64,000 nucleotides of DNA from Kangiella sp. HD9-110m-PIT-SAG07 (GTDB lineage Bacteria; Pseudomonadota; Gammaproteobacteria; Enterobacterales; Kangiellaceae), in NCBI GenBank assembly GCA_003370465.1, contig QQTG01000021.1, forward strand, positions 62,001 through 126,000. Direction: 5' to 3'. Made by a program: the position numbers and the translations under genes. This document shows, one piece after another, positions 45,360-54,106 of the stretch. The stretch's first letter is position 1; each line of letters begins with the position of its first letter. Under the pieces are notes generated by a model. That model had not been told where the DNA came from. It saw only the letters and a list, made by a program, of their open reading frames with translations, and did not search any database.

Positions 45360-48035
45360 TCAAGCGTTAATCGCCTGTTCCAGATGTTGTTTAATATGTT
45401 CAATAGCTGCTTCATCAGTAATCGGCTGATTATTGCGATCACTGATGGTAAAAGTATCTTCGACGCGTTCCCCCAGAGTTACGATCTTGGCTGAGTGAAC
45501 CTCTATTTCACAATCACGAAAAGCTTGTCCGATATTTGCCAGTAAAGCCGGTCGATCCAACGCAGTTATTTCTAAGGTGGTTAAAGGACTGTTTTCATTA
45601 TTGATAAATGCTACGCGTGTTTTAACAGTGAAGTATTTTAAGCGAGTAGGCACAGCCCGGCTCACAGTAAAGCCACGATTTTCTACATCTGTAAGTCCAT
45701 CGATAAGGTTATCTTGAATTTCCTGAATTCGCTGCTCATAGGAAAGAGGGTAACCCTGTTCGTCGAGCACGATAAAGGTATCCAGACATAAACCTTTAGG
45801 CGATGTAAATAATGTCGCAGCCTGAATATTTAAGTGGTTCTGGCTTAGCAGTGCAGTGATAGCTGCAAATAAATCGGGTTGATCTTCCACTGCGATAAAG
45901 ACTTCAGTACCGGCTTGTGAGCGATGATTTTTTATCGCCACATAAGGCAGCTCAGGTTGTGACAATAACTGTTCAGTTTGCCAAATAATTTGCTCGGGGT
46001 GATAGCGTAATAAATAGTCATCACCAAGTTCGATGAGTAATTCTCTGACCGGCTCAATGGTTTCGCCTGACTTGGTAAATTGTTCGATAACTTGCTGGCG
46101 CGTATCTTCCATCATCTCAGTCTGGTTAGCGCGAGGCGTAGACTGAGTGAGGTAGTGCTTAGTTGCTAAAAACAACTCTTTCAGTAAAGACTCTTTCCAC
46201 GAATTCCACAAGGTCGGATTGGTTGCCCGGATATCGGAAACGGTTAATACGTAGAGGAGTTCTAAGTGTAAAATCGATGGAATATGGTTAGCAAAGTTTT
46301 CGATAACGTCAGGATCGCTAATGTCTTTACGCTGAGCGACTAGTGACATAATGAGGTGGCTTTTAACTAACCAAGCAACCAACTCGGCAATGTGTTTTTC
46401 TAAGCCAATAGAGTTAGCGTATTCGAGAGCGTCGATAGCTCCTAGTTCTGAATGATCGCCACCACGTCCTTTACCAATGTCATGAAATATAGCTGCAAGA
46501 TAGAGTGGCGTTGGGTCGACTAGTGTCTTCATAATCTTTCGACACAGCGGAAATTCGTGCTGAAATTCTGGTTTGTTGTATCGAATGATATAGCGCAATA
46601 AGAACAGTGTATGTTCATCCACGGTATAGGCATGAAACAAGTCAAACTGCATCTGTCCTTCGATTTGTGCAAACTTGGGAATCATTGCGCCTAGTATATT
46701 AGTGCGCTTCATAAGCGCGAAGCCACGACTGGTTAACTGCTTGGTGGCTAAGAACTCTTTGAAGTAACTAATATTAATCGCATCACGGCGATATTTTCGA
46801 TTTACCATTTGTTGGCTAGAGCGAATCTTCCGCATGGTTTTTGCTTCAATCTGAATGATTTCAGGATTGAGCGCTATATGTCGAAAGATTTTAATGAGCG
46901 CATGAGGCTTTCGCAAAAATAAGTCAGGCTCTTTGATGCCAATACGTTGATTATGAAGATAGAAGTCATCATCCAAATCGACGTACTCCGTGTCTTGATT
47001 AACTTGTAAGTATTCTTGCTCAAAGATTTGTAAGAAGAGTTCGTTGAGATTACGAATAATCATCACGGCGCGGTAATAACGCTGCATTAAATGTTCAACC
47101 GCTAGCTTATTATCATGATCCTCGAAGCCCATCCATTCAGCAACTTTCTTTTGATGCTCGAATAGTAGTCTATCTTCACGTTTACCGCTTAAAACATGAA
47201 GCGCGAAACGGACACGGTGCAAAAATTGCTGACCATTGAGTAAACTCCGGTATTCTCTGCGAGTGAAAATTCCGTACTTTATCAAGTCGTGTAAGCTACT
47301 ACTTTTAAAATGCTTTAGAGTTACCCACTGAATGACTTGTAAGTCTCGCAATCCACCAGGATTCGACTTAATGTTTGGTTCAAGGTTAAAAGACGTTTCT
47401 TTAAACTTGATGTGGCGAGCTGTTTGTTCATCGAGCTTTGCTCGAAAGAATTTTTCTGATGGCCAGAACTCTGGCTGCTTTATTCTGCTATTAAGCGCTT
47501 GTAACAGTTGACGATCACCACACAAAAATCGCGACTCAATGAGGTTGGTCGCTACAGAGATATCTTCTAAGGCCAGCGATTCACATTGGGCAATGGTTCT
47601 AACGCTATGGCCTACTTCTAATCCGATATCCCATAAAAATGCGAGCCAAGCTTCTAGCTCTAAATTTCTGCCCTGGGCATTGTCATCGCTATCGACATCC
47701 AGACTATCTTCTTCGGTCAGAATCACGAGAATATCAATATCGGAATAGGGCTGGAGTTCTTCACGACCATAGCCACCAACAGCAATGAGTGCCGAATGGC
47801 TATTTACTGAAAACTGCGACCAGCTAGTGGTTAAAATATGATCCATTAAAGCGCTACGGGCTCGTAGCAGCTGAATAATACTGGTGCCTTTTTGAAACTG
47901 CTTGGTTAGAGCATCAAGACCGGCTTGAAGATAGTCTTTATAAACTTTTAGGCGATCAGCACCATCAGCCGACTGGCTCTTTTTGAGCAACTCGGCTGCT
48001 TTAGGAAGGTAATTAAACTTATCAGGACTTGCCAC
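45360..48035 (-). CDS. glnD: bifunctional uridylyltransferase/uridylyl-removing enzyme GlnD
   Basis: Senses glutamine and uridylylates or deuridylylates PII proteins. The 891 residues match the family. The nucleotidyltransferase active site is [19 protein letters not shown] (about 86-104, with Asp99 and Asp101), the HD hydrolase site [13 protein letters not shown] near residue 515, and two ACT domains fill the C-terminal 200 residues ([18 protein letters not shown] and [18 protein letters not shown]). It is preceded by map and followed by dapD, a common gammaproteobacterial order. Confidence 0.97.
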   Translation of the reverse strand: MASPDKFNYLPKAAELLKKSQSADGADRLKVYKDYLQAGLDALTKQFQKGTSIIQLLRARSALMDHILTTSWSQFSVNSHSALIAVGGYGREELQPYSDIDILVILTEEDSLDVDSDDNAQGRNLELEAWLAFLWDIGLEVGHSVRTIAQCESLALEDISVATNLIESRFLCGDRQLLQALNSRIKQPEFWPSEKFFRAKLDEQTARHIKFKETSFNLEPNIKSNPGGLRDLQVIQWVTLKHFKSSSLHDLIKYGIFTRREYRSLLNGQQFLHRVRFALHVLSGKREDRLLFEHQKKVAEWMGFEDHDNKLAVEHLMQRYYRAVMIIRNLNELFLQIFEQEYLQVNQDTEYVDLDDDFYLHNQRIGIKEPDLFLRKPHALIKIFRHIALNPEIIQIEAKTMRKIRSSQQMVNRKYRRDAINISYFKEFLATKQLTSRGFALMKRTNILGAMIPKFAQIEGQMQFDLFHAYTVDEHTLFLLRYIIRYNKPEFQHEFPLCRKIMKTLVDPTPLYLAAIFHDIGKGRGGDHSELGAIDALEYANSIGLEKHIAELVAWLVKSHLIMSLVAQRKDISDPDVIENFANHIPSILHLELLYVLTVSDIRATNPTLWNSWKESLLKELFLATKHYLTQSTPRANQTEMMEDTRQQVIEQFTKSGETIEPVRELLIELGDDYLLRYHPEQIIWQTEQLLSQPELPYVAIKNHRSQAGTEVFIAVEDQPDLFAAITALLSQNHLNIQAATLFTSPKGLCLDTFIVLDEQGYPLSYEQRIQEIQDNLIDGLTDVENRGFTVSRAVPTRLKYFTVKTRVAFINNENSPLTTLEITALDRPALLANIGQAFRDCEIEVHSAKIVTLGERVEDTFTISDRNNQPITDEAAIEHIKQHLEQAINA

Positions 48036-48049
48036 TCAGGATTCCTGTT

Positions 48050-48886
48050 CTAGAAGGACTCTTCTTCGCGACGAGTCAAAACCTCAACGCCAGTAGAGGT
48101 TACCAGTAATGTGTGTTCCCACTGGGCAGATAGCGAGCGGTCTTTAGTTAGCACAGTCCAACCATCTTTTTTGTTATGTTTAACGTGACGTTTACCGATA
48201 TTGACCATCGGCTCGATAGTAAAAGTCATGCCTTCTTCTAGTACTACGCCTGTACCGGGACGACCGTAATGAGTAACTTGAGGTTCTTCATGGAATTTTG
48301 CTCCAATGCCATGCCCGCAATACTCTTTAACTATAGAATAGCCTTTGCCCTCAGCATATTTTTGAATGGCATAACCGATATCGCCTAAACGTGCACCGGG
48401 TTTGACCATATCAATTCCTATGTAGAGACTTTCTTGAGTTGCTTTAATCAACTTTTTAGCCTGTGGTGTTGGTTCGCCGACGACAAACATTTTACTGGTA
48501 TCACCATGATATCCATCTTTAATGACTGTAACGTCTAGATTAAAGATATCGCCGTTTCGAAGCGGTTTTTTATTGGGAATACCGTGACAGACCACGTCAT
48601 TAACAGAAGTACAGACAGACTTTGGAAAACCGCCATCGGTCGCGATAGGCTGCGTCGGATTGCCTTCATCGTCTAAAGAAACTGGATAGACTGAGCCGCC
48701 ATAATTCAAAGTAGCTGGATAGCCACCTTGCTTATGAACCATGTGGTGGTGGCAGATTTGGTCGAGTTCTTCTGTGGTGACGCCTTTTTTGACATGCTCA
48801 CCAATCATTTCAAGAACTTCTGCGGCCAAGCGGCCTGCAACGCGCATCTTTTCAATTTCTTCAGGAGTCTTTATCTGAATGCCCAT
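48050..48886 (-). CDS. map: methionine aminopeptidase, type I
   Basis: Removes the initiator methionine from nascent proteins. The length is 278 residues, slightly longer than E. coli Map. Metal ligands are in FNLDVTVIKDGYHGDTSKMF (two Asp), YCGHGIGAKFHEEPQVTHYG (His), TIEPMVNI (Glu) and the terminal QWEHTLLV (Glu). In most gammaproteobacteria the divergent neighbour is rpsB, here 14.4 kb away. The ATG start is clear. Confidence 0.97.
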   Translation of the reverse strand: MGIQIKTPEEIEKMRVAGRLAAEVLEMIGEHVKKGVTTEELDQICHHHMVHKQGGYPATLNYGGSVYPVSLDDEGNPTQPIATDGGFPKSVCTSVNDVVCHGIPNKKPLRNGDIFNLDVTVIKDGYHGDTSKMFVVGEPTPQAKKLIKATQESLYIGIDMVKPGARLGDIGYAIQKYAEGKGYSIVKEYCGHGIGAKFHEEPQVTHYGRPGTGVVLEEGMTFTIEPMVNIGKRHVKHNKKDGWTVLTKDRSLSAQWEHTLLVTSTGVEVLTRREEESF

Positions 48887-49224
48887 ACAATAACCAGTTG
48901 ATACCTTTCGTTGTGACTAGCCGTACGAGTAAAAGGGCTAGCTAAATAGGCGTCTATTCTAACGAATTGTATGCGACAAGGGAAACTTGATAGGCTTCTC
49001 TGTTAGAACTTAATAGAATGGTTTAATGAGTCGAGCTTAGCCCTCTGACAGATTGGCTCCGGGGCTTTATATCCTCAAGTAATTAAAGCTTTGCCCCGAT
49101 GCTCCCAAAAGCTTTTATTGCACTTTTGATATTTCGCTCCACTGGCACTTTTAACGCTATACTTTTAACGCTATACCTCGTAATCCCTTTTTGAGTTTTG
49201 CTCGGAGTTTCGTGTGGTATGGGC
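48887..49224. other. non-coding stretch upstream of map
   Basis: It should contain the map promoter. An imperfect inverted repeat joins GGGGCTTTA (49061-49069) with TAAAGC (49084-49089) and GCCCC (49093-49097). A tandem duplication of TTTTAACGCTATAC lies at 49149-49162 and 49163-49176. I see no convincing gene. Confidence 0.5.
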
Positions 49225-49440
49225 TTATTTATCGTCTGATGACTTTTTGTTAGAAGATGATTTTTTCTTTCTAACTTCTTGCCCAATGCCTATGACTAGT
49301 CCGATGGCGACGCCAATTCCCATTCCCATGAGCATGTTGCCCATTGCGACACCGAGCGCGGTACCAATACCGACACCTATCGCGATGAAAGCGCCGATGT
49401 AGGTAGTGCCATGATTACCTTCGGGTTGTTTGTTTTGCAT
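49225..49440 (-). CDS. small glycine-zipper membrane protein
   Basis: A 71-residue protein with a polar N-terminus, a Gly-rich hydrophobic middle (IGAFIAIGVGIGTALGVAMG then MLMGMGIGVAIGLVIGIG) where Gly recurs every four residues, and a Lys/Ser-rich tail. The spacing of Gly marks a glycine-zipper helix pair that packs tightly in the membrane. The family is common and usually unannotated. The function is unknown; similar proteins act in oligomeric pores or as membrane anchors. Confidence 0.72.
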   Translation of the reverse strand: MQNKQPEGNHGTTYIGAFIAIGVGIGTALGVAMGNMLMGMGIGVAIGLVIGIGQEVRKKKSSSNKKSSDDK

Positions 49441-49503
49441 AGCTTATAAAAGGTTATTGATTGTTATACCCAATAATAGACTTCTGAACTAAAAAATCAA
49501 TGC

Positions 49504-49530
49504 AGAAAAAAACGCGTCAAAAGACGCGTT
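49504..49530 (-). terminator. terminator for the minus-strand lipoprotein gene
   Basis: AACGCGTC (49511-49518) pairs with GACGCGTT (49523-49530) around AAAA; on the minus strand it is followed by a long T-run. Confidence 0.85.
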
Positions 49531-49559
49531 CTGAGTATGTCTATTTATGTAAAAAAGAA

Positions 49560-50075
49560 TTACATCGCTGAACGAAGAGTAGATGCTAGGTCTTTAGCGT
49601 CATAATAACGGCCATCATCGCTTGGCATTTCACCGCTACCAATTAAGATTTCGAGAGAACTGCTGTACTTGCTGCGCTCCGCTCCAGGTTCAACACCGAT
49701 CGTTGTCGTGTAAGCAGGGCGACGGCGTGTTTCACAGCCTAGTAGCCCACAGTCACGCTCGATGACATCTGTTCTGCGAACTTCTGTGCGAGGAGTGTTG
49801 CGAGTTTCTTTGTCTGAGCCTCGATCCACGACCTGAAACCAAGTGCCACCTTCTTGCAGTGTTAATTCTGCGGCTCTTAGTAGAGCATAGTCTTTAACCG
49901 TGTTATGGCTGGTTGAAGTGTTACCATTGAAGCTGATGCGATATCTGTCATTCCCAAGCTTAGTGCTGTAATAACCATAGTCTTTTGCAGTTTCTGCTGG
50001 CGCGTAAGATGTTGTGCTGGCGCAACCGGCAAGAATTAAGCAAGCTGAGATACAAATTAAGTATAATGCTTTCAT
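49560..50075 (-). CDS. CC0125/CC1285-family lipoprotein
   Basis: A 171-residue lipoprotein. A signal peptide ends with the lipobox LAGC (Cys18). The family core YGYYSTKLGNDRYRISFNGN followed by LLRAAELTLQEGGTWFQVVD is recognised from CC0125/CC1285-type lipoproteins. It is probably anchored to the outer membrane (position +2 after Cys is Ala). The function is unknown. It ends with a dedicated terminator. Confidence 0.8.
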   Translation of the reverse strand: MKALYLICISACLILAGCASTTSYAPAETAKDYGYYSTKLGNDRYRISFNGNTSTSHNTVKDYALLRAAELTLQEGGTWFQVVDRGSDKETRNTPRTEVRRTDVIERDCGLLGCETRRRPAYTTTIGVEPGAERSKYSSSLEILIGSGEMPSDDGRYYDAKDLASTLRSAM

Positions 50076-50205
50076 GATTTACCTCGTCAATGTTAAGGTT
50101 CATTCTCAATATAACGCCTAGGCATAGGTAGTGCAACTTATTGAAAAATAAGAAATAAGGGTTTTCACCTATCTATCAAAAAAGGTTTAGGTGGTGCTTA
50201 ATAGA

Positions 50206-50625
50206 CTATTTTTTGAATAAATCATCCATGTTATTGAAACCTTTAAACTCTAGGGCATTACCTGACGGGTCATTGAAAAACATAGTGGCTTGTTCGCCTG
50301 GCTTTCCCTCGAATCGAATATAAGGCTCAATCAGAAACTTTATGCGGTGCTTGTTAAGGTGCTCAGCCAATTCACGCCATTGCAGCATATCCAGAACAAC
50401 GCCAAAGTGTGGTATCGGCACGCCATGACCGTCAACGCTTGAGGTATTAGCTGTTTGTGGCTCCAGGGTTTCGTCTAAATGCACCACAAGTTGATGGCCG
50501 AAACAGTTGTAATCGATCCAGTGTTCGCTGGAACGGCCTTCTTCAAAACCGAGTAGTTCCCCATAAAATTGGCGAGCAGAATCTAAATCGTGAACAGGTA
50601 TCGCTAAATGGAAAGGTTGGGGCAT
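50206..50625 (-). CDS. VOC-superfamily (glyoxalase/dioxygenase fold) protein
   Basis: A 139-residue vicinal-oxygen-chelate protein. The first metal-ligand region is FHLAIPVHDLDSARQFYGEL (His) and the second lies around PHFGVVLDM; the C-terminal FFNDPSGNALEFKGF carries a Glu ligand. It has two beta-alpha-beta-beta-beta units, so it may act as a glyoxalase-like or dioxygenase-like enzyme; the substrate is unknown. Confidence 0.85.
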   Translation of the reverse strand: MPQPFHLAIPVHDLDSARQFYGELLGFEEGRSSEHWIDYNCFGHQLVVHLDETLEPQTANTSSVDGHGVPIPHFGVVLDMLQWRELAEHLNKHRIKFLIEPYIRFEGKPGEQATMFFNDPSGNALEFKGFNNMDDLFKK

Positions 50626-50668
50626 TGACTTTCGGCCTCTTGATCTAAGTAAAATATTGAGAGTGAGT

Positions 50669-50938
50669 CTACAACGGTTTTTTGACTTCTACTTTTGCAC
50701 CATCATTCAAGATAGATTCATCTCTTTCTCTTCTATCGCGTTCAAACGTTGGCTCGCAGTATCGAGCTGCATTAGGCTTTCTTTCACCAGAAGTCGCTGG
50801 GTCGTGGTACATACGGCACCACTGCAAGCTCCCCTTAATAGGTTCGGCTTCTTCCTTCTTCGTTCTGTCAGAGTTACTCGAACAAGCAGTCGCACCTAAA
50901 GCCAATAAACTGACGAGAGTTAAGGATAAATATTTCAT
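50669..50938 (-). CDS. small lipoprotein of unknown function
   Basis: An 89-residue lipoprotein. The signal peptide ends with the lipobox ATAC (Cys19), followed by a Ser/Asn linker. The mature part is polar, with two further cysteines (QWCRMYH and RYCEPTF) that could form a disulphide bond, and an Arg/Glu-rich segment. I do not recognise the family. A ribosome-binding site AGAGGTAA is present upstream of the ATG on the minus strand. Confidence 0.7.
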   Translation of the reverse strand: MKYLSLTLVSLLALGATACSSNSDRTKKEEAEPIKGSLQWCRMYHDPATSGERKPNAARYCEPTFERDRRERDESILNDGAKVEVKKPL

Positions 50939-51032
50939 AGTTACTTACCTCTGTTTATGACGCGCTGAAGTTCATCCTATCAGAAAGATGGTTATGGCCA
51001 AAATGGATGTACACAAGGGATTTGCAAATTTA

Positions 51033-51061
51033 TGTAAGAAACATTCCTTTGGTTTCGTCTA
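51033..51061 (+). promoter_or_regulatory. candidate ECF-type promoter ahead of the sigma factor gene
   Basis: TGTAAGA (51033-51039), 16 bases, CGTCTA (51056-51061). The -10 CGTC core is typical of ECF sigma factors, which commonly transcribe their own gene. It lies about 30 bases before the start codon. Confidence 0.4.
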
Positions 51062-51092
51062 TAGTAGTGAGGCCACTTAACGGGGAAGAACG

Positions 51093-51653
51093 TTGAAGAA
51101 GAAACAGAAGCAGCATATTGCTAAATTAGCAAATCAATATGGACGACAGGTGTTCGCTACAGCTTATCGCATTGTAGGGGATAGCCATCATGCCGAAGAT
51201 ATCACTCAAGATATTTACATGAAGCTATTTAAAAAGACACCCAAGGCGTTCGACAAAGTGAATAACTGGGCTGCTTATCTGACGACTATGGCAACTTCTG
51301 CCAGCCTTGATTTATTAAGAAAGAAGCATCGTTTATCGGAGCAGAGTCTTGCTGATGATGGCGCTGAGAATAACTTATCGATTCATAGCAACTCAGCTCC
51401 TACACCTGAAAAGCAGTTTTCTTTGACACAGGATATTCAGCAACTTCGACATGCTCTGACAAAAGTCACCGAACAAGAAGCAAAAGTTTTTGTTTTGCGT
51501 TTTGTGGAGGAATTGTCCTACGACGATATTGCTCAACACTTAGCACTAACGTCCGGTAACGTCGGCATCATTCTTAATAGAACTCGGCAAAAATTGGCCC
51601 GCTTACTTAGTCACAGTCAGAATACAGGAGAGAAGCATGAAGCACACAGCTGA
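51093..51653 (+). CDS. ECF-family RNA polymerase sigma factor
   Basis: A 186-residue group IV sigma-70 factor. Region 2 is seen as FATAYRIVGDSHHAEDITQD and region 4 as ALTKVTEQEAKVFVLRFVEEL followed by SYDDIAQHLALTSGNVGIIL. The start codon is TTG, with GGGGAAG upstream. The 3' end overlaps the next gene, encoding a membrane protein with a candidate anti-sigma role, by 17 bases. The pair looks like a self-contained signalling unit distinct from rpoE-rseA. Confidence 0.88.
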   Translation: MKKKQKQHIAKLANQYGRQVFATAYRIVGDSHHAEDITQDIYMKLFKKTPKAFDKVNNWAAYLTTMATSASLDLLRKKHRLSEQSLADDGAENNLSIHSNSAPTPEKQFSLTQDIQQLRHALTKVTEQEAKVFVLRFVEELSYDDIAQHLALTSGNVGIILNRTRQKLARLLSHSQNTGEKHEAHS

Positions 51654-52461
51654 TCACAATTTGGACAAAGCGGTTGAGAATCTTAAAACTCAAGAGCCTT
51701 TGCCAGATGATATTGAACGAGCACAAGAGCATTTATTGAGAGCGGTTGCGATTGAAGCAGAGAAAGATAGTGAAGAGTTAGGCGTTTTTCAAAAACTATC
51801 TGCTTGGTGGAAAGAAACCATGAACTTTTCTGGTTTAAAGCTAGCAGGCTCTATGGGCGCTGCAGCAAGCTTTGCTTTGGCGATATTTATTTTTTCGGCA
51901 TCACCGCAGACGTCTTTCGCAAGTATGGTTGAAACCTTTAAACAGGCTCGCAACTTTTTCTACAGCGCAACCATGACAACGTCAGGTCAACACTTGATGG
52001 ATATTAAAGTGTATTACCGAGAGTCTGGACAGTTACGGATCGAAAACTACGCCATGGGGCATAATGGACAGCCAACTTTCATCAATATCATGGACGTTAG
52101 TCAGGGCAAAGGTGTGATGAAACTGTCGGATTCAAATCAAACGGTTCCGTTTTCTTTTGATGCAGGTGACACGACACAAAGCGCCCAGGAAGACCCTTTG
52201 TATTGGCGCAAGCTCATCTTGGATGTCGACCCAGGGAAGGCTCAACCCCTCGGTACAAAAAACTTTTCAGGCGTTGAACTAACGGGGTACCTGCTTGAGG
52301 AGAGTGGTATTGAAACACGAGTCTGGATTGATCCAAAGAGCCAGTTACCAGTGAAAATTAATGTCACCCAGGGCTTTTCGGACGGCACCTCAGGCTTTGA
52401 AATGCAGGCCGATGTTAGTTATAACCAGCGTTTTGACGATAGCTTGTTTAGCCTAGAGTAA
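51637..52461 (+). CDS. single-pass membrane protein, candidate anti-sigma factor with LolA-like outer domain
   Basis: A 274-residue protein: an N-terminal cytoplasmic part of about 65 residues, one membrane segment (GSMGAAASFALAIFIFSA, about 68-85) and a periplasmic domain of about 185 residues. That domain has strand-rich segments such as LRIENYAMGHNGQPTFINI and RVWIDPKSQLPVKINV, which recall LolA/LppX-type folds and DUF2092. A 17-base overlap with the ECF sigma gene suggests stoichiometric synthesis and an anti-sigma function (inference). The N-terminus lacks a clear zinc-binding ZAS motif. Confidence 0.72.
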   Translation: MKHTADHNLDKAVENLKTQEPLPDDIERAQEHLLRAVAIEAEKDSEELGVFQKLSAWWKETMNFSGLKLAGSMGAAASFALAIFIFSASPQTSFASMVETFKQARNFFYSATMTTSGQHLMDIKVYYRESGQLRIENYAMGHNGQPTFINIMDVSQGKGVMKLSDSNQTVPFSFDAGDTTQSAQEDPLYWRKLILDVDPGKAQPLGTKNFSGVELTGYLLEESGIETRVWIDPKSQLPVKINVTQGFSDGTSGFEMQADVSYNQRFDDSLFSLE

Positions 52462-52547
52462 TTCTAGAAACTATCTTTGGATCTTTGGTTATATGTTTGG
52501 TTAATAGATTTATGAATATTGACCAAGGTTACGTTAATCGTTAATCA

Positions 52548-52579
52548 AGAGTAGCGGTATAAAAGCCGCTACTTTTTTA
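52548..52579. terminator. bidirectional terminator between the anti-sigma candidate and yjdM
   Basis: AGTAGCGG (52550-52557) pairs with CCGCTACT (52566-52573), followed by TTTTT. Confidence 0.82.
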
Positions 52580-52601
52580 ATGGACTAAGATTATTTGCTG
52601 A

Positions 52602-52934
52602 TTAAACTTTTTTAACAAACTCAGACTTCAGTTTCATGGCGCCGATACCAGAGATTTTACAGTCGATATCGTGATCGCCCTCAACTAGGCGAATATTCTT
52701 AACCTTCGTGCCCACCTTAACCACTTGCGACGAGCCTTTAATTTTCAGGTCTTTAATCACGGTCACGGTGTCGCCGTCTTCGAGTGGATTGCCGTTAGAG
52801 TCTTTTATTGACGGCTCATTCTGCTCAGTCGCATCTTTAGACCATTCGTGGCCGCACTCAGGACATACCAACATAGCCTGATCTTCGTAGGTATAAGTTG
52901 AGTCGCATTGCGGACAATTAGGGAGTGTGCTCAT
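52602..52934 (-). CDS. yjdM: zinc-ribbon protein YjdM (PhnA family)
   Basis: A 110-residue cytoplasmic protein. The N-terminal zinc ribbon has two CPxC-type pairs, [14 protein letters not shown] and VCPECGHEW. The conserved C-terminal region [20 protein letters not shown] and [18 protein letters not shown] is diagnostic for YjdM. Despite the older name PhnA it is not required for phosphonate breakdown, and its role is unclear. Confidence 0.92.
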   Translation of the reverse strand: MSTLPNCPQCDSTYTYEDQAMLVCPECGHEWSKDATEQNEPSIKDSNGNPLEDGDTVTVIKDLKIKGSSQVVKVGTKVKNIRLVEGDHDIDCKISGIGAMKLKSEFVKKV

Positions 52935-53016
52935 TATGGAACGCCTGTTTTTAAAAGTTGGGTCATTATAGTGAATTCGCTTGTTTTAGGTAGGATTTAA
53001 TTTACTTAGCTTTAGT

Positions 53017-53223
53017 TTACTTAGTGTCTTTGGGCGTACCTTCATCACACTTCTTACAGTTAAGTTGCTGTCCCAGTTTAGACTCTCGTCCTGCTTGAGT
53101 TTCGACCCAGGCACGATTAATAAAAGGCGGTTTATGGCGAACATGCTGGAAATGACCACAGGCCAACTCAGCAACCCAGTCATCAAGTTCGTCCTTGTGG
53201 TAGCCAGTAATAGGTTGCTTCAT
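53017..53223 (-). CDS. DUF3565 small protein
   Basis: A 68-residue protein recognised by the pattern ITGYHKDELDDWVAELACGH and FQHVRHKPPF. It has cysteines at ACGH and NCKKC that may bind metal. The function is unknown. The first four bases overlap the stop of the upstream acetyltransferase gene (ATGA), so the two are translated together. Confidence 0.83.
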   Translation of the reverse strand: MKQPITGYHKDELDDWVAELACGHFQHVRHKPPFINRAWVETQAGRESKLGQQLNCKKCDEGTPKDTK

Positions 53224-53723
53224 GCGAGTCCAATATTTAGCGAAAGCTTCATAATATGTTGAGGTCCGAAATCACCCCCGAAATAAAGCTCTCCAGTATC
53301 AATAAAACCTCCTTGTTCATAACAATGTTTAGCAGATGGATTTTTACAGTTTACGGTTAAATATACCGAGCTGGCTGTGGCGTATTGATTTAATAAATAG
53401 TCTGATAATAGCTTTACAGCTCCTTTCCCATAACCATGACCTTGATGATTCTTATCAATGAAAAAAGAACGCAGACCTAAGTCGTGATTCGAACAAAAGT
53501 CATAAATGCGTGAGTAATTTGTATCAATTAGGAAAAAACCAACAATTTCTTCGTTGTCAGGCTCTTCTTTGTTAATAATGATATGTCCGTGAGTCTTCTT
53601 ATCAATATAACCAAGAATAGTATTAATGGTTTCTACAAAGCCAACTTGCTCTTGATACACATTGAGTTGTGATGCCGCTGTATAGTTCTTGTCTTTTAAT
53701 GGTTGGAGTCCAAGGTTCATCAT
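53220..53723 (-). CDS. GNAT acetyltransferase
   Basis: A 167-residue acetyltransferase. The acetyl-CoA-binding stretch is FFIDKNHQGHGYGKGAVKLL (Q/RxxGxG/A), and the C-terminal helix is VNCKNPSAKHCYEQGGFIDT. The ligand is unknown. It is directly upstream of, and overlaps, the DUF3565 gene. Two adjacent ATGs leave the start uncertain by one codon. Confidence 0.82.
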   Translation of the reverse strand: MMNLGLQPLKDKNYTAASQLNVYQEQVGFVETINTILGYIDKKTHGHIIINKEEPDNEEIVGFFLIDTNYSRIYDFCSNHDLGLRSFFIDKNHQGHGYGKGAVKLLSDYLLNQYATASSVYLTVNCKNPSAKHCYEQGGFIDTGELYFGGDFGPQHIMKLSLNIGLA

Positions 53724-54106
53724 ATTGATTTCTACCTCCTTCTATTTAGTTTTCAGCCTTGCCACCTTAACAGCGCCTTTCAAACCACTTTCGCTCCCTT
53801 TAGGCTCTAGCTTTTTTCGGTCGTAAATAGAGTCGCAATAATCATTAACCGCTTTCCTGGCTAGGTACTCGGCGCCAAGTCTTAAGTCGCTGTTACTGTA
53901 TTTTATATATTGATATTACTAATCATACCAACTAAAAAAAGGATGATCTTTGTTATTATTTATTATACTTCTAATGCGTCGATGCATTAATAATACTAAT
54001 AGCTAAACTCTATTTGCCCATAGTTTTTTAAAAATTTTGTATCAGTCTATAAGGTATATACTAAAAAGTAATTTGGTAGCTAATCGAAGGTGAAGGAGTA
54101 CATATT
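53724..54106. other. intergenic region upstream of katG with a possible gene remnant
   Basis: A 383-base gap. On the minus strand a frame without ATG runs from about 53915 to a stop at 53742-53744 and reads as plausible protein (for example LGAEYLARKAVNDYC and DRKKLEPKGSESG). It may be the 3' remnant of a lost gene, or chance. The rest is AT-rich and should hold the katG promoter. No OxyR-type site could be assigned. Confidence 0.35.

Noticed and set aside
47236..47265. Possible fourth copy of the palindromic core (GAGTAAACTCCGG)
   Set aside because: It lies inside glnD, lacks the TCATTTACT half and has no complementary arms.
49083..49286. 67-residue minus-strand gene
   Set aside because: It overlaps the glycine-zipper gene in another frame by over 60 bases and spans the tandem repeat; composition looks random.
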